NCBI GenBank assembly: GCA_026225015.1 | Contig: JAMFRY010000126.1 | Coordinates: 1-15,700, forward strand | Reading direction: 5' to 3' | DNA from: Alphaproteobacteria bacterium | Lineage (GTDB): Bacteria; Pseudomonadota; Alphaproteobacteria; Acetobacterales; Acetobacteraceae | Length of the DNA stretch: 15,700 nt | Shown: piece by piece, positions 1-7,334 of the stretch | Layout: every line of letters starts with the position of its first letter | Position numbering within the stretch: position 1 is the stretch's first letter | Position numbers and translations under genes: made by a program | Notes under the pieces: generated by a model | Database searches by the model: none | The model's input: the letters and a program-made list of their open reading frames with translations, nothing else | What the model was told of the DNA's origin: nothing

Positions 1-1
1 C

Positions 2-2692
2 AGCTTCGGCGAGGAAGACGGCGGCAACGGCCCGGTGATCGAGGGGCCAGGTACACTTGTGACCAGTGGGACGGTCAGCCTCGTGACGCAGAGCCCAGCT
101 GCCTATGGCGACCACCCAGACCTCTATCTTATCGATGGCGCCACCTGGATTAACAGCGGCACGGTTGACGCTGCCGGGGTGATCAATTTCGGTGTTACAC
201 CGGCCGACACCACTGTATTCATTAACAAGGCCCACGCGGTATTCAATCTTGAGGACGACTATGCCGGCATCACACCACACACCAATCCCGCTGGCGGCAC
301 GGCCATCTTCAGCAACGCCGGGCTGCTGGAAAAGACCGGCGGTACCGTAACCTCCTATATCAGTGCCGCCGTTACCAATACCAGCACCGGCACGCTCGCT
401 GCCAGTACTGGCGTTCTCGGCCTTAATGGAGGTCTTGCGAATGTCGCCGGCACGACGCTCAGCCTGGGCACTTACATCGCCGATTCCGGCGCAACGCTGC
501 AGCTGCCCAACAACGTCACCATCACCACCGATGCCGCGAACATCGTCTTGCGGGGCGCCCGGTCAACCATTGAATCCCTGGACACAACAAACAACACCCA
601 GGTGACGCTGGATGAAACCTTGGATGCAATCAGCGCCTCCGGCCGTCTGCAGCTCCTTGGCGGGCGCGATTTCACGGTGGTCGCCGATAGCGGCCATCTG
701 GCCGATAACGGAATTTTGAATATCGGCGGCGGCACGGTTACGGCCAGCTCCATCGCGCTGAACGGCACCGGCGCCATCACAGGCTTCGGCACGGTGGCAA
801 CGCCAAGCATAACAGGCAACGGCACCCTTCGCGCCACCGGCGGCACGCTCAACCTCTCAAGCGCAAAATTCGCCTTGCTGTCCGCCACAACTTTGTCCGC
901 CGGCAGCACGATCGAGGCCGATGCCGGGGCGACGCTGCAACTTGCCAATAACGCCACGATTGTTACCGATAACGGCACGATCACACTGAATGGCGCGAAA
1001 TCCGTCATCGAAACCCTGAACACCACCACGAAAAAACAGGTGCTCGTTGACTCCACCCTGGACAAAGTTTCGGCCACCGGCGCGCTGAACCTGCTGGCTG
1101 ACCGCAGCTTCACCGTAACGGCGAATGCCGGAGCCTTCAGCGATGCCGGCAAGCTGGTCTTGGGCGGCGGCAACTTCGCGGCGGCATCGCTCAGCATCGC
1201 CTCCACCGGCACGGTTTCCGGTTCCGGCAAATTCAGCGCGCCGATCACCAATACCGGCCTCATCATCGCCACAGCGGGCGCCCTGACTTTGGCTGATGCG
1301 GTCAGCGGCACCGGGAAGATATTGATCGACAGCAAGGCGGATCTAATCCTCGGCGCCAGCCTGCCAAGCGGAGCCCAGATCACCTTCAGCGGCACCAGCG
1401 CCGAACTGACCCTGGATCATCCGGGCAGCGAACTGGCGACGCTGGTCTCATTGGCGCCATCCGATACCATCGACCTGGCCGGCACGCTGGCAAAATCCGC
1501 CACCATCACCGGCGGGCATCTGCTGGTTTCACTGACCGCCGGCGGCACGCTAAGCTACGCTTTGGCCAGCCCGAATGCGCTGGATCGGGCCGAGACAACA
1601 ACCGACCAGCACGGCGGTACGGATATCGTTATTTTCTCTGAAGCAGTGGCCAGCAAAGCGTCGCCGGCGCCGCTGAATTTCGGGATTGTTCATGTTGGCG
1701 AGTCCGTCAGCCAGCATTTGACATTGTCGAACCAGGCGGCAACCGGCCTCTATTCGGAAAATCTCGACGCCAGCTTCTCCGGCACCGCGACGGATTTCTC
1801 GTCCTCCGGCAGCATCAGCGCCCTGAAGGCCGGCGCAACCAATAGCACCGCGCTGGACATCACGCTGCATACCAGCAAGGCAGGGTCCGAGACCGGCAGC
1901 GCCATGCTGGCACTCACCTCGGATGGCGCCGGCATCGACACGCTGGGCAGCACCAAGCTGGCCAACCAGACGATCACGGTCACCGGTACGGTAAACAACT
2001 TCGCCACAGCTTCGATCGAGGCGATTTCCGGCACCGGCGCGCTCAGCTTCAGTGCCGCCACCATCGACCTGAAATTCGGCACGGTAACCCAAGGCAGTAA
2101 GGCCAGCGAGCAGCTGGGCATCCTCAACAGCGCCACCGGCCCGGCCGATCTGCTCTCCGGCAGCTTCGCCATCGCCGCCGAGACCGGCTTCACGAATACC
2201 GGCTTCACCAGCTTCAGCAGCGTCGCGGCCGGCAGCACCGATCATGCACCAATCATCACGCTGAGCACCTCGACACTCGGGACTTTCAAGGAAACCATCA
2301 TTCTCGATGCCAGCGGCTCCAACGCCTCGGGCTATTCCGGCACGCTCGCCCACGAGACATTGGTCGTCACCGGCACCGTGGTTGCCGCGCCAAAGGTGAC
2401 ACCCGCGCTGGCGGCGACATCAATTCCCGCCACCGAATCACCGATCACCGGCAGCCAGGCCTTTCACCGGTTCGCGGATTTCGAACCGGGCGGCTTGCCT
2501 TCATGGCTCGGCCCATCGCTCCAGGCCAAATTCGCCACCAGCAAGCCGGACGCGTTCTCACACAGCCCCACAACCGCCAGCCCATCCGGGATTGTCATCC
2601 CTTTCGGTCATGACAGTCGCGGATTCACTCCACCAGTGTTGCCTGAGACGCTGCTGGCGGGGCAGGCGTTCCGTGCAGTCCGGCTTGGGTGA
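2..2692 (+). CDS. Large repeat-rich surface/secreted-type protein with two choice-of-anchor-D-like domains (5' end missing)
   Basis: The reading frame is open to the first base of the window, so the GTG at 35 is probably internal and the N-terminus, including any signal peptide, lies outside. Numbering from that GTG as residue 1, residues 1-150 resemble autotransporter-passenger or beta-solenoid sequence (SNAG-L-KTGG, NTSTGTL, LNGG motifs). Two homologous units of about 146 residues follow (about 153-298 and 299-440), both starting ATLQL. Residues 543-653 and 672-783 look like choice-of-anchor D / ASH-type beta-sandwiches (LNFG-V-VG, then LTLSN or LGILN, ending VTGTV). The last 100 residues are Pro/Ser/Thr-rich. 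I see no beta-barrel, LPXTG or PEP-CTERM anchor. Composition is poor in Cys, Trp and charged residues, which fits an exported protein. Adhesion is a guess; the exact role is unknown. The gene is convergent with the following leftward block. Confidence 0.8.
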   Translation, partial: SFGEEDGGNGPVIEGPGTLVTSGTVSLVTQSPAAYGDHPDLYLIDGATWINSGTVDAAGVINFGVTPADTTVFINKAHAVFNLEDDYAGITPHTNPAGGTAIFSNAGLLEKTGGTVTSYISAAVTNTSTGTLAASTGVLGLNGGLANVAGTTLSLGTYIADSGATLQLPNNVTITTDAANIVLRGARSTIESLDTTNNTQVTLDETLDAISASGRLQLLGGRDFTVVADSGHLADNGILNIGGGTVTASSIALNGTGAITGFGTVATPSITGNGTLRATGGTLNLSSAKFALLSATTLSAGSTIEADAGATLQLANNATIVTDNGTITLNGAKSVIETLNTTTKKQVLVDSTLDKVSATGALNLLADRSFTVTANAGAFSDAGKLVLGGGNFAAASLSIASTGTVSGSGKFSAPITNTGLIIATAGALTLADAVSGTGKILIDSKADLILGASLPSGAQITFSGTSAELTLDHPGSELATLVSLAPSDTIDLAGTLAKSATITGGHLLVSLTAGGTLSYALASPNALDRAETTTDQHGGTDIVIFSEAVASKASPAPLNFGIVHVGESVSQHLTLSNQAATGLYSENLDASFSGTATDFSSSGSISALKAGATNSTALDITLHTSKAGSETGSAMLALTSDGAGIDTLGSTKLANQTITVTGTVNNFATASIEAISGTGALSFSAATIDLKFGTVTQGSKASEQLGILNSATGPADLLSGSFAIAAETGFTNTGFTSFSSVAAGSTDHAPIITLSTSTLGTFKETIILDASGSNASGYSGTLAHETLVVTGTVVAAPKVTPALAATSIPATESPITGSQAFHRFADFEPGGLPSWLGPSLQAKFATSKPDAFSHSPTTASPSGIVIPFGHDSRGFTPPVLPETLLAGQAFRAVRLG
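491..1354 (+). repeat. Tandem protein-coding repeat, two units of about 438 bp
   Basis: Within the large repeat protein, two consecutive units start at 491 and 929, both encoding ATLQL followed by a conserved series (NN-TI-TD, I-L-GA-S-IE-L-TT, V--D-TLD--SA-G-L-LL--R-FTV-A). The period is about 146 residues. The DNA copies are clearly diverged, which suggests an old duplication kept for structure and not a recent expansion. The right end of the second unit is vague. Confidence 0.65.
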
Positions 2693-2725
2693 GGTCAATC
2701 CCCACAAAGGTGAGGTAAATCGTCT

Positions 2726-2760
2726 CCCTCCCCCTTGTGGGGAGGGCCGGGGTGGGGGGC
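2726..2760. repeat. C/G-rich 35-bp intergenic repeat, family A copy 1
   Basis: A run of C-rich then G-rich sequence (starts CCCTCCCCC, ends GGGTGGGGGGC) lies between the convergent ends of the large repeat protein and the ydhR-like gene. It matches the copy at 4993-5027 at 27 of 35 positions with no gap. The C-rich half can fold on the G-rich half, so it may help end transcription from both sides, but there is no T-tract. It looks like a dispersed intergenic palindrome. Confidence 0.55.
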
Positions 2761-2764
2761 GCCC

Positions 2765-3082
2765 CTATCTCTCAAAGAACGGCGAGTACATGCCGATGCT
2801 GGCCTCCCGCGTAGCATCCGCGTCAAACACGCGAACTGAGAGCGAGCCTTTCACCTGCCCCGCAAAGGGCACCAGTAAGTTGTCAATGTAGTTCTGCGCG
2901 TTCGCCAAGGTATCGAAGGCGTAGAAACCGCCGACGCTATGCGTATTGATGCCGCTCAGCCAGGTCTTGGAGAGAAGACCAGGAAATTTCTTCATGGCGT
3001 CGTTAATCGGCTGCCAATCGAGTTGCGAGAAGGGAAGTGATACCTGATATTCGGCGTAGATATAGATATGGGGTTCAGACAT
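2765..3082 (-). CDS. YdhR-like small protein (putative monooxygenase, dimeric alpha/beta barrel)
   Basis: The product has 105 residues, the usual length for the YdhR / mono-oxygenase-like ferredoxin-fold group. It shows the family pattern of an N-terminal beta strand (IYIYAEYQVSL), a helix, a segment PGLLSKTWLSGINTHSVGGFYAFDT, then A--YIDNLL and a final strand (VRVFDA). The GGFYAF element matches GG-Y-F in YdhR. The start ATG at 3082 follows a purine-rich site (GGAGCAGG) about 3 bases upstream. It lies 53 bases after the DUF938 methyltransferase and is probably its operon partner. Family members are small cytoplasmic dimers and the true substrate is generally unknown, so monooxygenase is only a family label. 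Confidence 0.75.
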   Translation of the reverse strand: MSEPHIYIYAEYQVSLPFSQLDWQPINDAMKKFPGLLSKTWLSGINTHSVGGFYAFDTLANAQNYIDNLLVPFAGQVKGSLSVRVFDADATREASIGMYSPFFER

Positions 3083-3135
3083 GAACCTGCTCCGTGAGTA
3101 GGGGTTGCTGGGAAATGCTTAGGCGGCCATCCGCA

Positions 3136-3807
3136 TCACGCTCTCTCGAATAGGAGAATGAAGTTGTTCGCCGGCAGGTCCAGCCGCCGTGCCAGCTTCA
3201 AACCGGATGGCGCGGCGGCTTTTTCGAGGTCACGCACATCTTTCAGCCCCCATTCCGGCACGCCGGCGGCCAGTATCTCGTTGTCGAAGGTTTGGTTGGA
3301 CGGCGTGGTATAATCACCATCCACCTTGAACGGGCCATAGATCGCGATAAATCCGCCATCCTTCAGAACCAAGGCGCCGAGCCGGGCAAGCCCTTCCGCG
3401 ATTGCAACCGGCGCAACCTGGAAGATATTGATCAGGAAAATCACGTCAAAACGCTGCCGCGCCGGGTCCGGGAAGGTAGCCGGGTCGGTCAGGTCGATAC
3501 GGATCGGGTCCGCAATATTATTGTTCCCCGCAAGCTGGCGCTTCTGCTTGATCGACTCGAACACCTCGGTGTCGTAGTCGGAGGGCCGGAAACGGATATC
3601 GGGAAAATGCGGCGCAAAATAGTTGATGTGCAGTCCAGCGCCTGTTGCCACCTCCAGGATGTCGCCTGACCTTGGAAAGAGCTCCTTGAAGGCCGCCAGG
3701 ATGGGGTCTTTGTTGCGGTTGCCGGCCCAGGCGACATAGGGGCTCAGTGGATGGGGATTGATGTCGGGCCGCGCATCCGCATCGGGCCGGGTTTCGATTT
3801 CGCTCAT
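3136..3807 (-). CDS. DUF938 class I SAM-dependent methyltransferase-like protein
   Basis: This is a 223-residue protein of DUF938 type. The SAM-binding motif I is LEVATGAGLH (residues 51-60), followed by the acidic PSDYDT segment. The family-typical C-terminal half is clear: KDGGFIAIYGPFKVDGDYTTPSNQTFD, WGLKDVRDLE, and LPANNFILLFER at the end. The ATG at 3807 was chosen over the longer frame to 3942 because it has a good ribosome site (GAGG, 7 bases upstream) and the extra 45 residues overlap the preceding gene in another frame. It lies 31 bases after the MetX-like hydrolase. The substrate of DUF938 proteins is not something I can name from sequence; a small molecule is likely. Confidence 0.85.
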   Translation of the reverse strand: MSEIETRPDADARPDINPHPLSPYVAWAGNRNKDPILAAFKELFPRSGDILEVATGAGLHINYFAPHFPDIRFRPSDYDTEVFESIKQKRQLAGNNNIADPIRIDLTDPATFPDPARQRFDVIFLINIFQVAPVAIAEGLARLGALVLKDGGFIAIYGPFKVDGDYTTPSNQTFDNEILAAGVPEWGLKDVRDLEKAAAPSGLKLARRLDLPANNFILLFERA

Positions 3808-3838
3808 GATACTACCTCGTTGTGTTGGTGAAAGTAAT

Positions 3839-4882
3839 TTACGTCCGGGTCGCCAATAGTTCGTTGAGGAAACCATCCACCGCGGCGGTGTAGCCGGCAT
3901 CCACGCCAAACAACGCAAGATGCCCCCATTGCGACGAGACACGTCTCAGCGCGCTGCCGGGCGCCAGCGCCTGCGCCGCCGCGATATCCTCCAGCGGAAA
4001 GAACACGTCTTCGTCGATCGCAATGACATGGGTGATGGCTTTGATTCGCTTGAACGCGGCGGCGAGATCGCCCTTGGTATGTTTGGAGATATCGCCGGCG
4101 CGCCATTTGCGGGCAAGAAGCAGGAGATTATTCGGGTCCTGCGGCAGAAAATGGTTTTCAACGAAACCGGTGACGAAATCATCGGTCGTGGTGAAGCCCA
4201 GCTCAGACCATCCGGCACGGTTGAACAGATTCTGCGTGAAGCCCGATGCCGCGAAAAGCCGGGCATGCCGGCGCAGGCCGCGATGCACCGCGCCCTCGCC
4301 ATACCAACCCTCCTCAAAAGCGGGGTCCGATGTGATCGCTTCGATGATTGTATCGAGGAATAGTTGGTTATGCGCTGTTTCCCTGGCCAAACCGGCGATC
4401 GGCGCGGCCCGGGCAACCGCATCGGGGAATCGCACGGCCCATTCCCATGTCTCCTGCGCCCCCATCGACCCGCCGAGCACCAGCGCCAGGCGTTCAATGC
4501 CAAACTTCTCGGTAATCAACCGGTATTGAGCGCGTACGTCATCGCCGATCGAGACTTGCGGGAAACGGCCGGCTCCGAAGGGCGGCGGCGTGTTGCTGGG
4601 CGAGCTCGACAGACCATTGCCGATTTGATTCACCAGGATGATGAAATATTTCGCGGGATCAAGCGCGCGTCCCGCGCCGACATAGGCCTGCTCGAGAATT
4701 TTCGTGGTTCCCGAATACCAGCTCGGAAACAGAACAGCATTTGACCGATCGGCGTTTAGCGTACCGAACGTTGCATAGGCGATCGAGAGATTACGGATTT
4801 TCGCGCCGTTTTCCAGTTGAAAGTCGCCCAGATCATGGGTCTCGAATGGTCCGTGGATATCCGCGCTATAATATGATCCCAC
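3839..4882 (-). CDS. Alpha/beta hydrolase of the homoserine O-acetyltransferase (MetX)-like family
   Basis: With a GTG start at 4882 the protein has 347 residues. That start follows a strong GGAGGAGG site 8 bases upstream; the frame runs open to 5191, but the added 103 residues cross the promoter region and the acyltransferase gene in another frame. MetX-like features are NAVLFPSWYSGT (49-60), the nucleophile elbow GGSMGA with Ser139, an acid in IDEDVFFP (probably Asp292) and His321 in QWGHLALFG. True MetX proteins have GGSMGG; here it is GGSMGA, and the protein belongs to the broader MetX-like hydrolase group. It could be an acyltransferase or an esterase; methionine synthesis is not shown by context. 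It is the first gene of a probable operon with DUF938 and YdhR-like genes. Confidence 0.8.
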   Translation of the reverse strand: MGSYYSADIHGPFETHDLGDFQLENGAKIRNLSIAYATFGTLNADRSNAVLFPSWYSGTTKILEQAYVGAGRALDPAKYFIILVNQIGNGLSSSPSNTPPPFGAGRFPQVSIGDDVRAQYRLITEKFGIERLALVLGGSMGAQETWEWAVRFPDAVARAAPIAGLARETAHNQLFLDTIIEAITSDPAFEEGWYGEGAVHRGLRRHARLFAASGFTQNLFNRAGWSELGFTTTDDFVTGFVENHFLPQDPNNLLLLARKWRAGDISKHTKGDLAAAFKRIKAITHVIAIDEDVFFPLEDIAAAQALAPGSALRRVSSQWGHLALFGVDAGYTAAVDGFLNELLATRT

Positions 4883-4898
4883 CGCCGTTTCCTCCTCC
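4874..4898 (-). promoter_or_regulatory. Ribosome binding site fixing the GTG start of the MetX-like hydrolase
   Basis: Read leftward, GGAGGAGG is followed by 8 bases and GTG-GGA-TCA. This is the strongest Shine-Dalgarno match in the leftward block and decides the start at 4882 in place of the far longer open frame. Confidence 0.7.
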
Positions 4899-4921
4899 AA
4901 ATCACCGTACAGGAAGAGAAA

Positions 4922-4961
4922 ATAGTATGTCCATAGTATTACTAGAGTAATATGTTGATAA
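4922..4961 (-). promoter_or_regulatory. Candidate promoter and operator of the hydrolase-DUF938-ydhR operon
   Basis: Read leftward, a -35-like TTATCA (4956-4961) and a -10-like TACTAT (4933-4938) are separated by exactly 17 bases. The spacer contains a perfect 16-bp palindrome TATTACTAGAGTAATA (4937-4952). A heptamer ATAGTAT (plus strand) occurs at 4922-4928 and again at 4933-4939, 11 bases apart. The predicted start near 4926 gives a leader of about 44 bases. A dyad between -35 and -10 is typical of repressor or MerR-like control; no regulator gene is adjacent. The promoter hexamers match the consensus at only 4 of 6 positions each. Confidence 0.45.
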
Positions 4962-4992
4962 AGGTGACACCAAGCTGCCCAAGCACCCCCAG

Positions 4993-5027
4993 CCCTCCCC
5001 CCATGGGGGAAGGTTAGGGTGGGGGGC
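4993..5027. repeat. C/G-rich 35-bp intergenic repeat, family A copy 2
   Basis: This is the second copy of the 35-bp C/G-rich element, same length and orientation as the one at 2726. It overlaps the last codons and the TAA stop of the acyltransferase; the terminal Pro-Pro-Pro of that protein is encoded by its flank. It may therefore have replaced the original 3' end of that gene. Confidence 0.5.
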
Positions 5028-5991
5028 GGGAGGAGTGCCCAGCCGCCTTTGGCCAGCGCCGGTGCAGCCAGAGCCAGGCGGAGGGCTCGTCGCGGATCCA
5101 ACGTTCCAGGGTTGCGTTCATGGCAAGCGAGATGGCGTAGGTATCGGCCGTCGCGTCGCCGGTGAGGGCGATGGCAAGCGGCTTCTCGCAAACCATGCGG
5201 AACCGCGCCGACCCTAAGCGGATCACGCGGACCGGAATGATCGGCGTGTGAAAGCGCAGCGCAAAGCGGGCAAGGGCAGGGGCAGTCATTGCGGTTCTGC
5301 CGAAAAACGGGACGGCAATCCCGTCATTCATTTTCTGGTCAACGAGCAGCCCGAGCGAACCGCCGCGCCGCAGATGCAACAGCGCCGCCCGCGCGCCGTC
5401 TTGGCCTTTGGCGAACATGGTAACACCGTGGCCCAGCGCCTTTTCCCGCAGGGACTGGATGACCGCATCGGCCGCTTCATTCGAGGCGGCGCGGTAGAAG
5501 CCGGCAACCGGCAAGCCAAGACTCGCCGCGATCGGCAATATCATCTCCCAATTGCCCAGATGGCCCGAGAAGAACAAAGCCTGTCCCCCCGAAGCCCGTA
5601 TCGCCGCGATATGTTCCTCGCCCTCGATCTCCCAACCCGCGCCCACGGTCGAGCGCCGGAGTGCCGCCAGATGCGGCAGTTCGGTCACGTTGCGGCCGAG
5701 ATTATCCCATACGGCGCGGATGATTCTGCGCCGTTCGGCCTGCCCAAGGTCGGGCAAAGCTTGGCGCAGATTATCATCGGCAATGCGCGAGACCGGCAGC
5801 ATCGGCCCCAACCCGCGCGCGACCCAGGCGCCAAGATTGGAGGATTGCGCCGGAGTAAGCCGTTGCAGCCCGGCAATCAGGCCACGCAGCGCCAATGCCT
5901 GTATCGACTGTGCCACGCTGCGCAACGAATGATTCCGTAACGTGTTATACCAACGGACGGTGGGTTTGACTCTCGGCGGTTCCACCGTCAT
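5014..5991 (-). CDS. Lysophospholipid / lipid A biosynthesis acyltransferase (LpxL/HtrB family)
   Basis: The protein has 325 residues from the ATG at 5991. The acyltransferase catalytic box HLGNWE is at 144-149 (H-X4-E), followed by LLVDQKMNDGIAVPFFG (216-231), a typical LpxL/HtrB block, and WLWLHRRWP near the C-terminus (306-314). VWDNLGRNVTELPHL (94-108) is also typical. It acts at the cytoplasmic face of the inner membrane, transferring an acyl group to lipid A precursor or a related lipid; the acceptor cannot be told from sequence. The start is uncertain: the frame continues to 6015, and the first 15 or so residues are encoded by an inverted repeat element. TTG at 5925 or GTG at 5916 would begin outside the element and closer to the family's normal N-terminus. 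No start has a strong ribosome site. Confidence 0.85.
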   Translation of the reverse strand: MTVEPPRVKPTVRWYNTLRNHSLRSVAQSIQALALRGLIAGLQRLTPAQSSNLGAWVARGLGPMLPVSRIADDNLRQALPDLGQAERRRIIRAVWDNLGRNVTELPHLAALRRSTVGAGWEIEGEEHIAAIRASGGQALFFSGHLGNWEMILPIAASLGLPVAGFYRAASNEAADAVIQSLREKALGHGVTMFAKGQDGARAALLHLRRGGSLGLLVDQKMNDGIAVPFFGRTAMTAPALARFALRFHTPIIPVRVIRLGSARFRMVCEKPLAIALTGDATADTYAISLAMNATLERWIRDEPSAWLWLHRRWPKAAGHSSRPPP

Positions 5992-6131
5992 GCCCCGCGA
6001 AGGCGGGGCATCCACGACTTTTCTTCAACAAGGTGCGGGTGGATGCTTAAGTCGTAGATGCCCTGCTTCGTGCACACGCGCCTTCGCAGCGCATGACGGG
6101 TTGGTGGGTCAAAGCCCATGCCGCTTGGTAT
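5947..6131. repeat. Approx. 185-bp imperfect inverted repeat (MITE/BIME-like) containing a family B hairpin
   Basis: The two ends read ATACCAACGG (5947-5956) and CCGCTTGGTAT (6121-6131). Further in, the arms keep pairing: TGGG-TTTGAC, then CGTCATG-GC-GCGAAGGCG and GGCATC-ACGACTT on the left (5987-6020) against an inverted, degraded copy on the right (6049-6097). A 28-base centre separates them. The ilvA stop codon TAA directly abuts the right end, and the left end enters the acyltransferase reading frame. It carries no ORF of its own. It may act as a terminator or stabiliser for ilvA mRNA, or be a non-autonomous mobile repeat. Confidence 0.55.
5987..6020. repeat. GAAG-loop hairpin repeat, family B copy 1
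   Basis: A perfect 9-bp stem ATGCCCCGC closes a GAAG loop and is followed by TCCACGACTT. It matches copies at 11211 and 15008. The third stem pair is G-C here and C-G in copy 2, a compensatory change. It lies in the larger inverted repeat. Confidence 0.7.
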
Positions 6132-7327
6132 TACAGCCGGCGCAGGTTGAAGGCTTCGGCCAGAGCGGATTCGATGGCCTGGCCATGCGCGGCGTCGCGG
6201 GCTTCGATCATGATTTCAAGCTGCGCGTCCTGTACCGAAGGCGAGGAGAACAGCCGGTGATGCGCCACCTCGATGATATTACCGCCGCGATTGCCGATAC
6301 GCGTCGCGATATCCGCCAGCATCCCCGGCCGGTCCGGCATTTCCAGCACCACCCGCAACAGGCGGCCATCGCGCAGCAGCGTGCGCATCAACGTGTTGGC
6401 GAGGATGCGGGGGTCGATATTGCCGCCGCAGATAGAAATACCAATTTTCTTACCGCGGAAACGATCCGGAATTGCCAGCACCGCGGCGAGCCCGGCAGCG
6501 CCCGCGCCCTCCGCCACCTGCTTGGCGTTTTCGACCAGCAAAGCCAGGGCTTGCTCGACGGCGTGTTCGGAAACCAGCACAATCTCCACCCCAAGCTCCC
6601 GCAGGATTTGCAACGGGAGCTGGCCGATATCCCGCACCGCGATGCCCTCGGCAATGGTCGGCCCGCCGACGCTGATCGGCTGGTTCGCCAAAGCCTGGGC
6701 AAAGGCCGAATAGTTTTCCACCTCCACGCCCAGCACTTCCAGCCTGGAATTCTTCGCGCGCGCCACCACGGCCGAGCCGGAGATCAGCCCGCCGCCACCG
6801 GTGGCGACGATCAGCACATCCAAATCCGGTTGGTCCTCCAGCATTTCCAGCGCCATCGTGCCTTGCCCGGCAATAACGGCTGCATCGTCATAGGGATGGA
6901 TGAACACATATCCGTGCGTTTTTGCCAGCGCCAGCGCATGGGCGGCGGATTCGGCCAGCGCCTCGCCATGCAACACTACCTCGGCGCCCCAGGAGGCGGT
7001 GCGCGTCACCTTGGTCGCGGGAGTGAATTTCGGCATCACGATTGTCGCCTTGATCCCGGCCAGAGAAGCATGGCGGGCCACCGCCTGGGCGTGATTGCCG
7101 GCAGACATCGCGATCACCCCGGCCTTGCGCTCACCCGGCGTCAGCAGCGCGAGCTGGTTGGCAGCCCCGCGTTCCTTGAAGGCGCCGGTGGCCTGCAGAT
7201 GGTCGAGCTTCAGGTAAATTTCCGCGCCCGTCAGGCGGGAAAGTCCGTCGGAGCGCAGGAAAGGCGAGCGCAGCACCGCGCCTTTGATGCGCATCGCCGC
7301 CGCCACCACATCAGCAAGCGTTACCAT
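6131..7327 (-). CDS. ilvA: Threonine ammonia-lyase (threonine deaminase) with C-terminal ACT domain
   Basis: This PLP enzyme converts L-threonine to 2-oxobutanoate and ammonia, the first step to isoleucine. The 398 residues contain the PLP lysine in GAFKERGA (Lys51), SAGNHAQAVA (75-84), the glycine-rich phosphate loop ATGGGGLISG (175-184), and the AEGAGAAGLAA segment. An ACT-like domain covers about 323-398 (LRVVLEMPDRPGMLADIATRIGNRGGNIIEVAHHR). The length fits the single-ACT form of about 400 residues and not the 500-residue E. coli IlvA with two. The ATG at 7327 has GAGG 5 bases upstream and starts 7 bases after the greA stop, so translation is probably coupled. A catabolic TdcB-like role is possible, but the ACT domain favours feedback regulation. 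The stop codon abuts an inverted repeat. Confidence 0.92.
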   Translation of the reverse strand: MVTLADVVAAAMRIKGAVLRSPFLRSDGLSRLTGAEIYLKLDHLQATGAFKERGAANQLALLTPGERKAGVIAMSAGNHAQAVARHASLAGIKATIVMPKFTPATKVTRTASWGAEVVLHGEALAESAAHALALAKTHGYVFIHPYDDAAVIAGQGTMALEMLEDQPDLDVLIVATGGGGLISGSAVVARAKNSRLEVLGVEVENYSAFAQALANQPISVGGPTIAEGIAVRDIGQLPLQILRELGVEIVLVSEHAVEQALALLVENAKQVAEGAGAAGLAAVLAIPDRFRGKKIGISICGGNIDPRILANTLMRTLLRDGRLLRVVLEMPDRPGMLADIATRIGNRGGNIIEVAHHRLFSSPSVQDAQLEIMIEARDAAHGQAIESALAEAFNLRRL

Positions 7328-7334
7328 GCCAGCC

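Noticed and set aside
1550..2353. Leftward open frames opposite the large repeat protein (also 472-1395)
   Set aside because: Low-complexity translations caused by the Gly/Ala/Thr repeats on the plus strand; no ribosome site or family motifs.
3808..3942. 45-residue N-terminal extension of the DUF938 protein
   Set aside because: It lies in the coding end of the hydrolase in another frame; the ATG at 3807 has a good ribosome site and fits the family.
4883..5191. 103-residue N-terminal extension of the MetX-like hydrolase
   Set aside because: It overlaps the acyltransferase gene in another frame and runs through the promoter and a C/G-rich repeat; a GTG with a strong ribosome site gives the normal length.
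5947..6131. Insertion sequence
   Set aside because: The element has inverted ends but no transposase frame and is under 200 bp; it is listed as a repeat element only.
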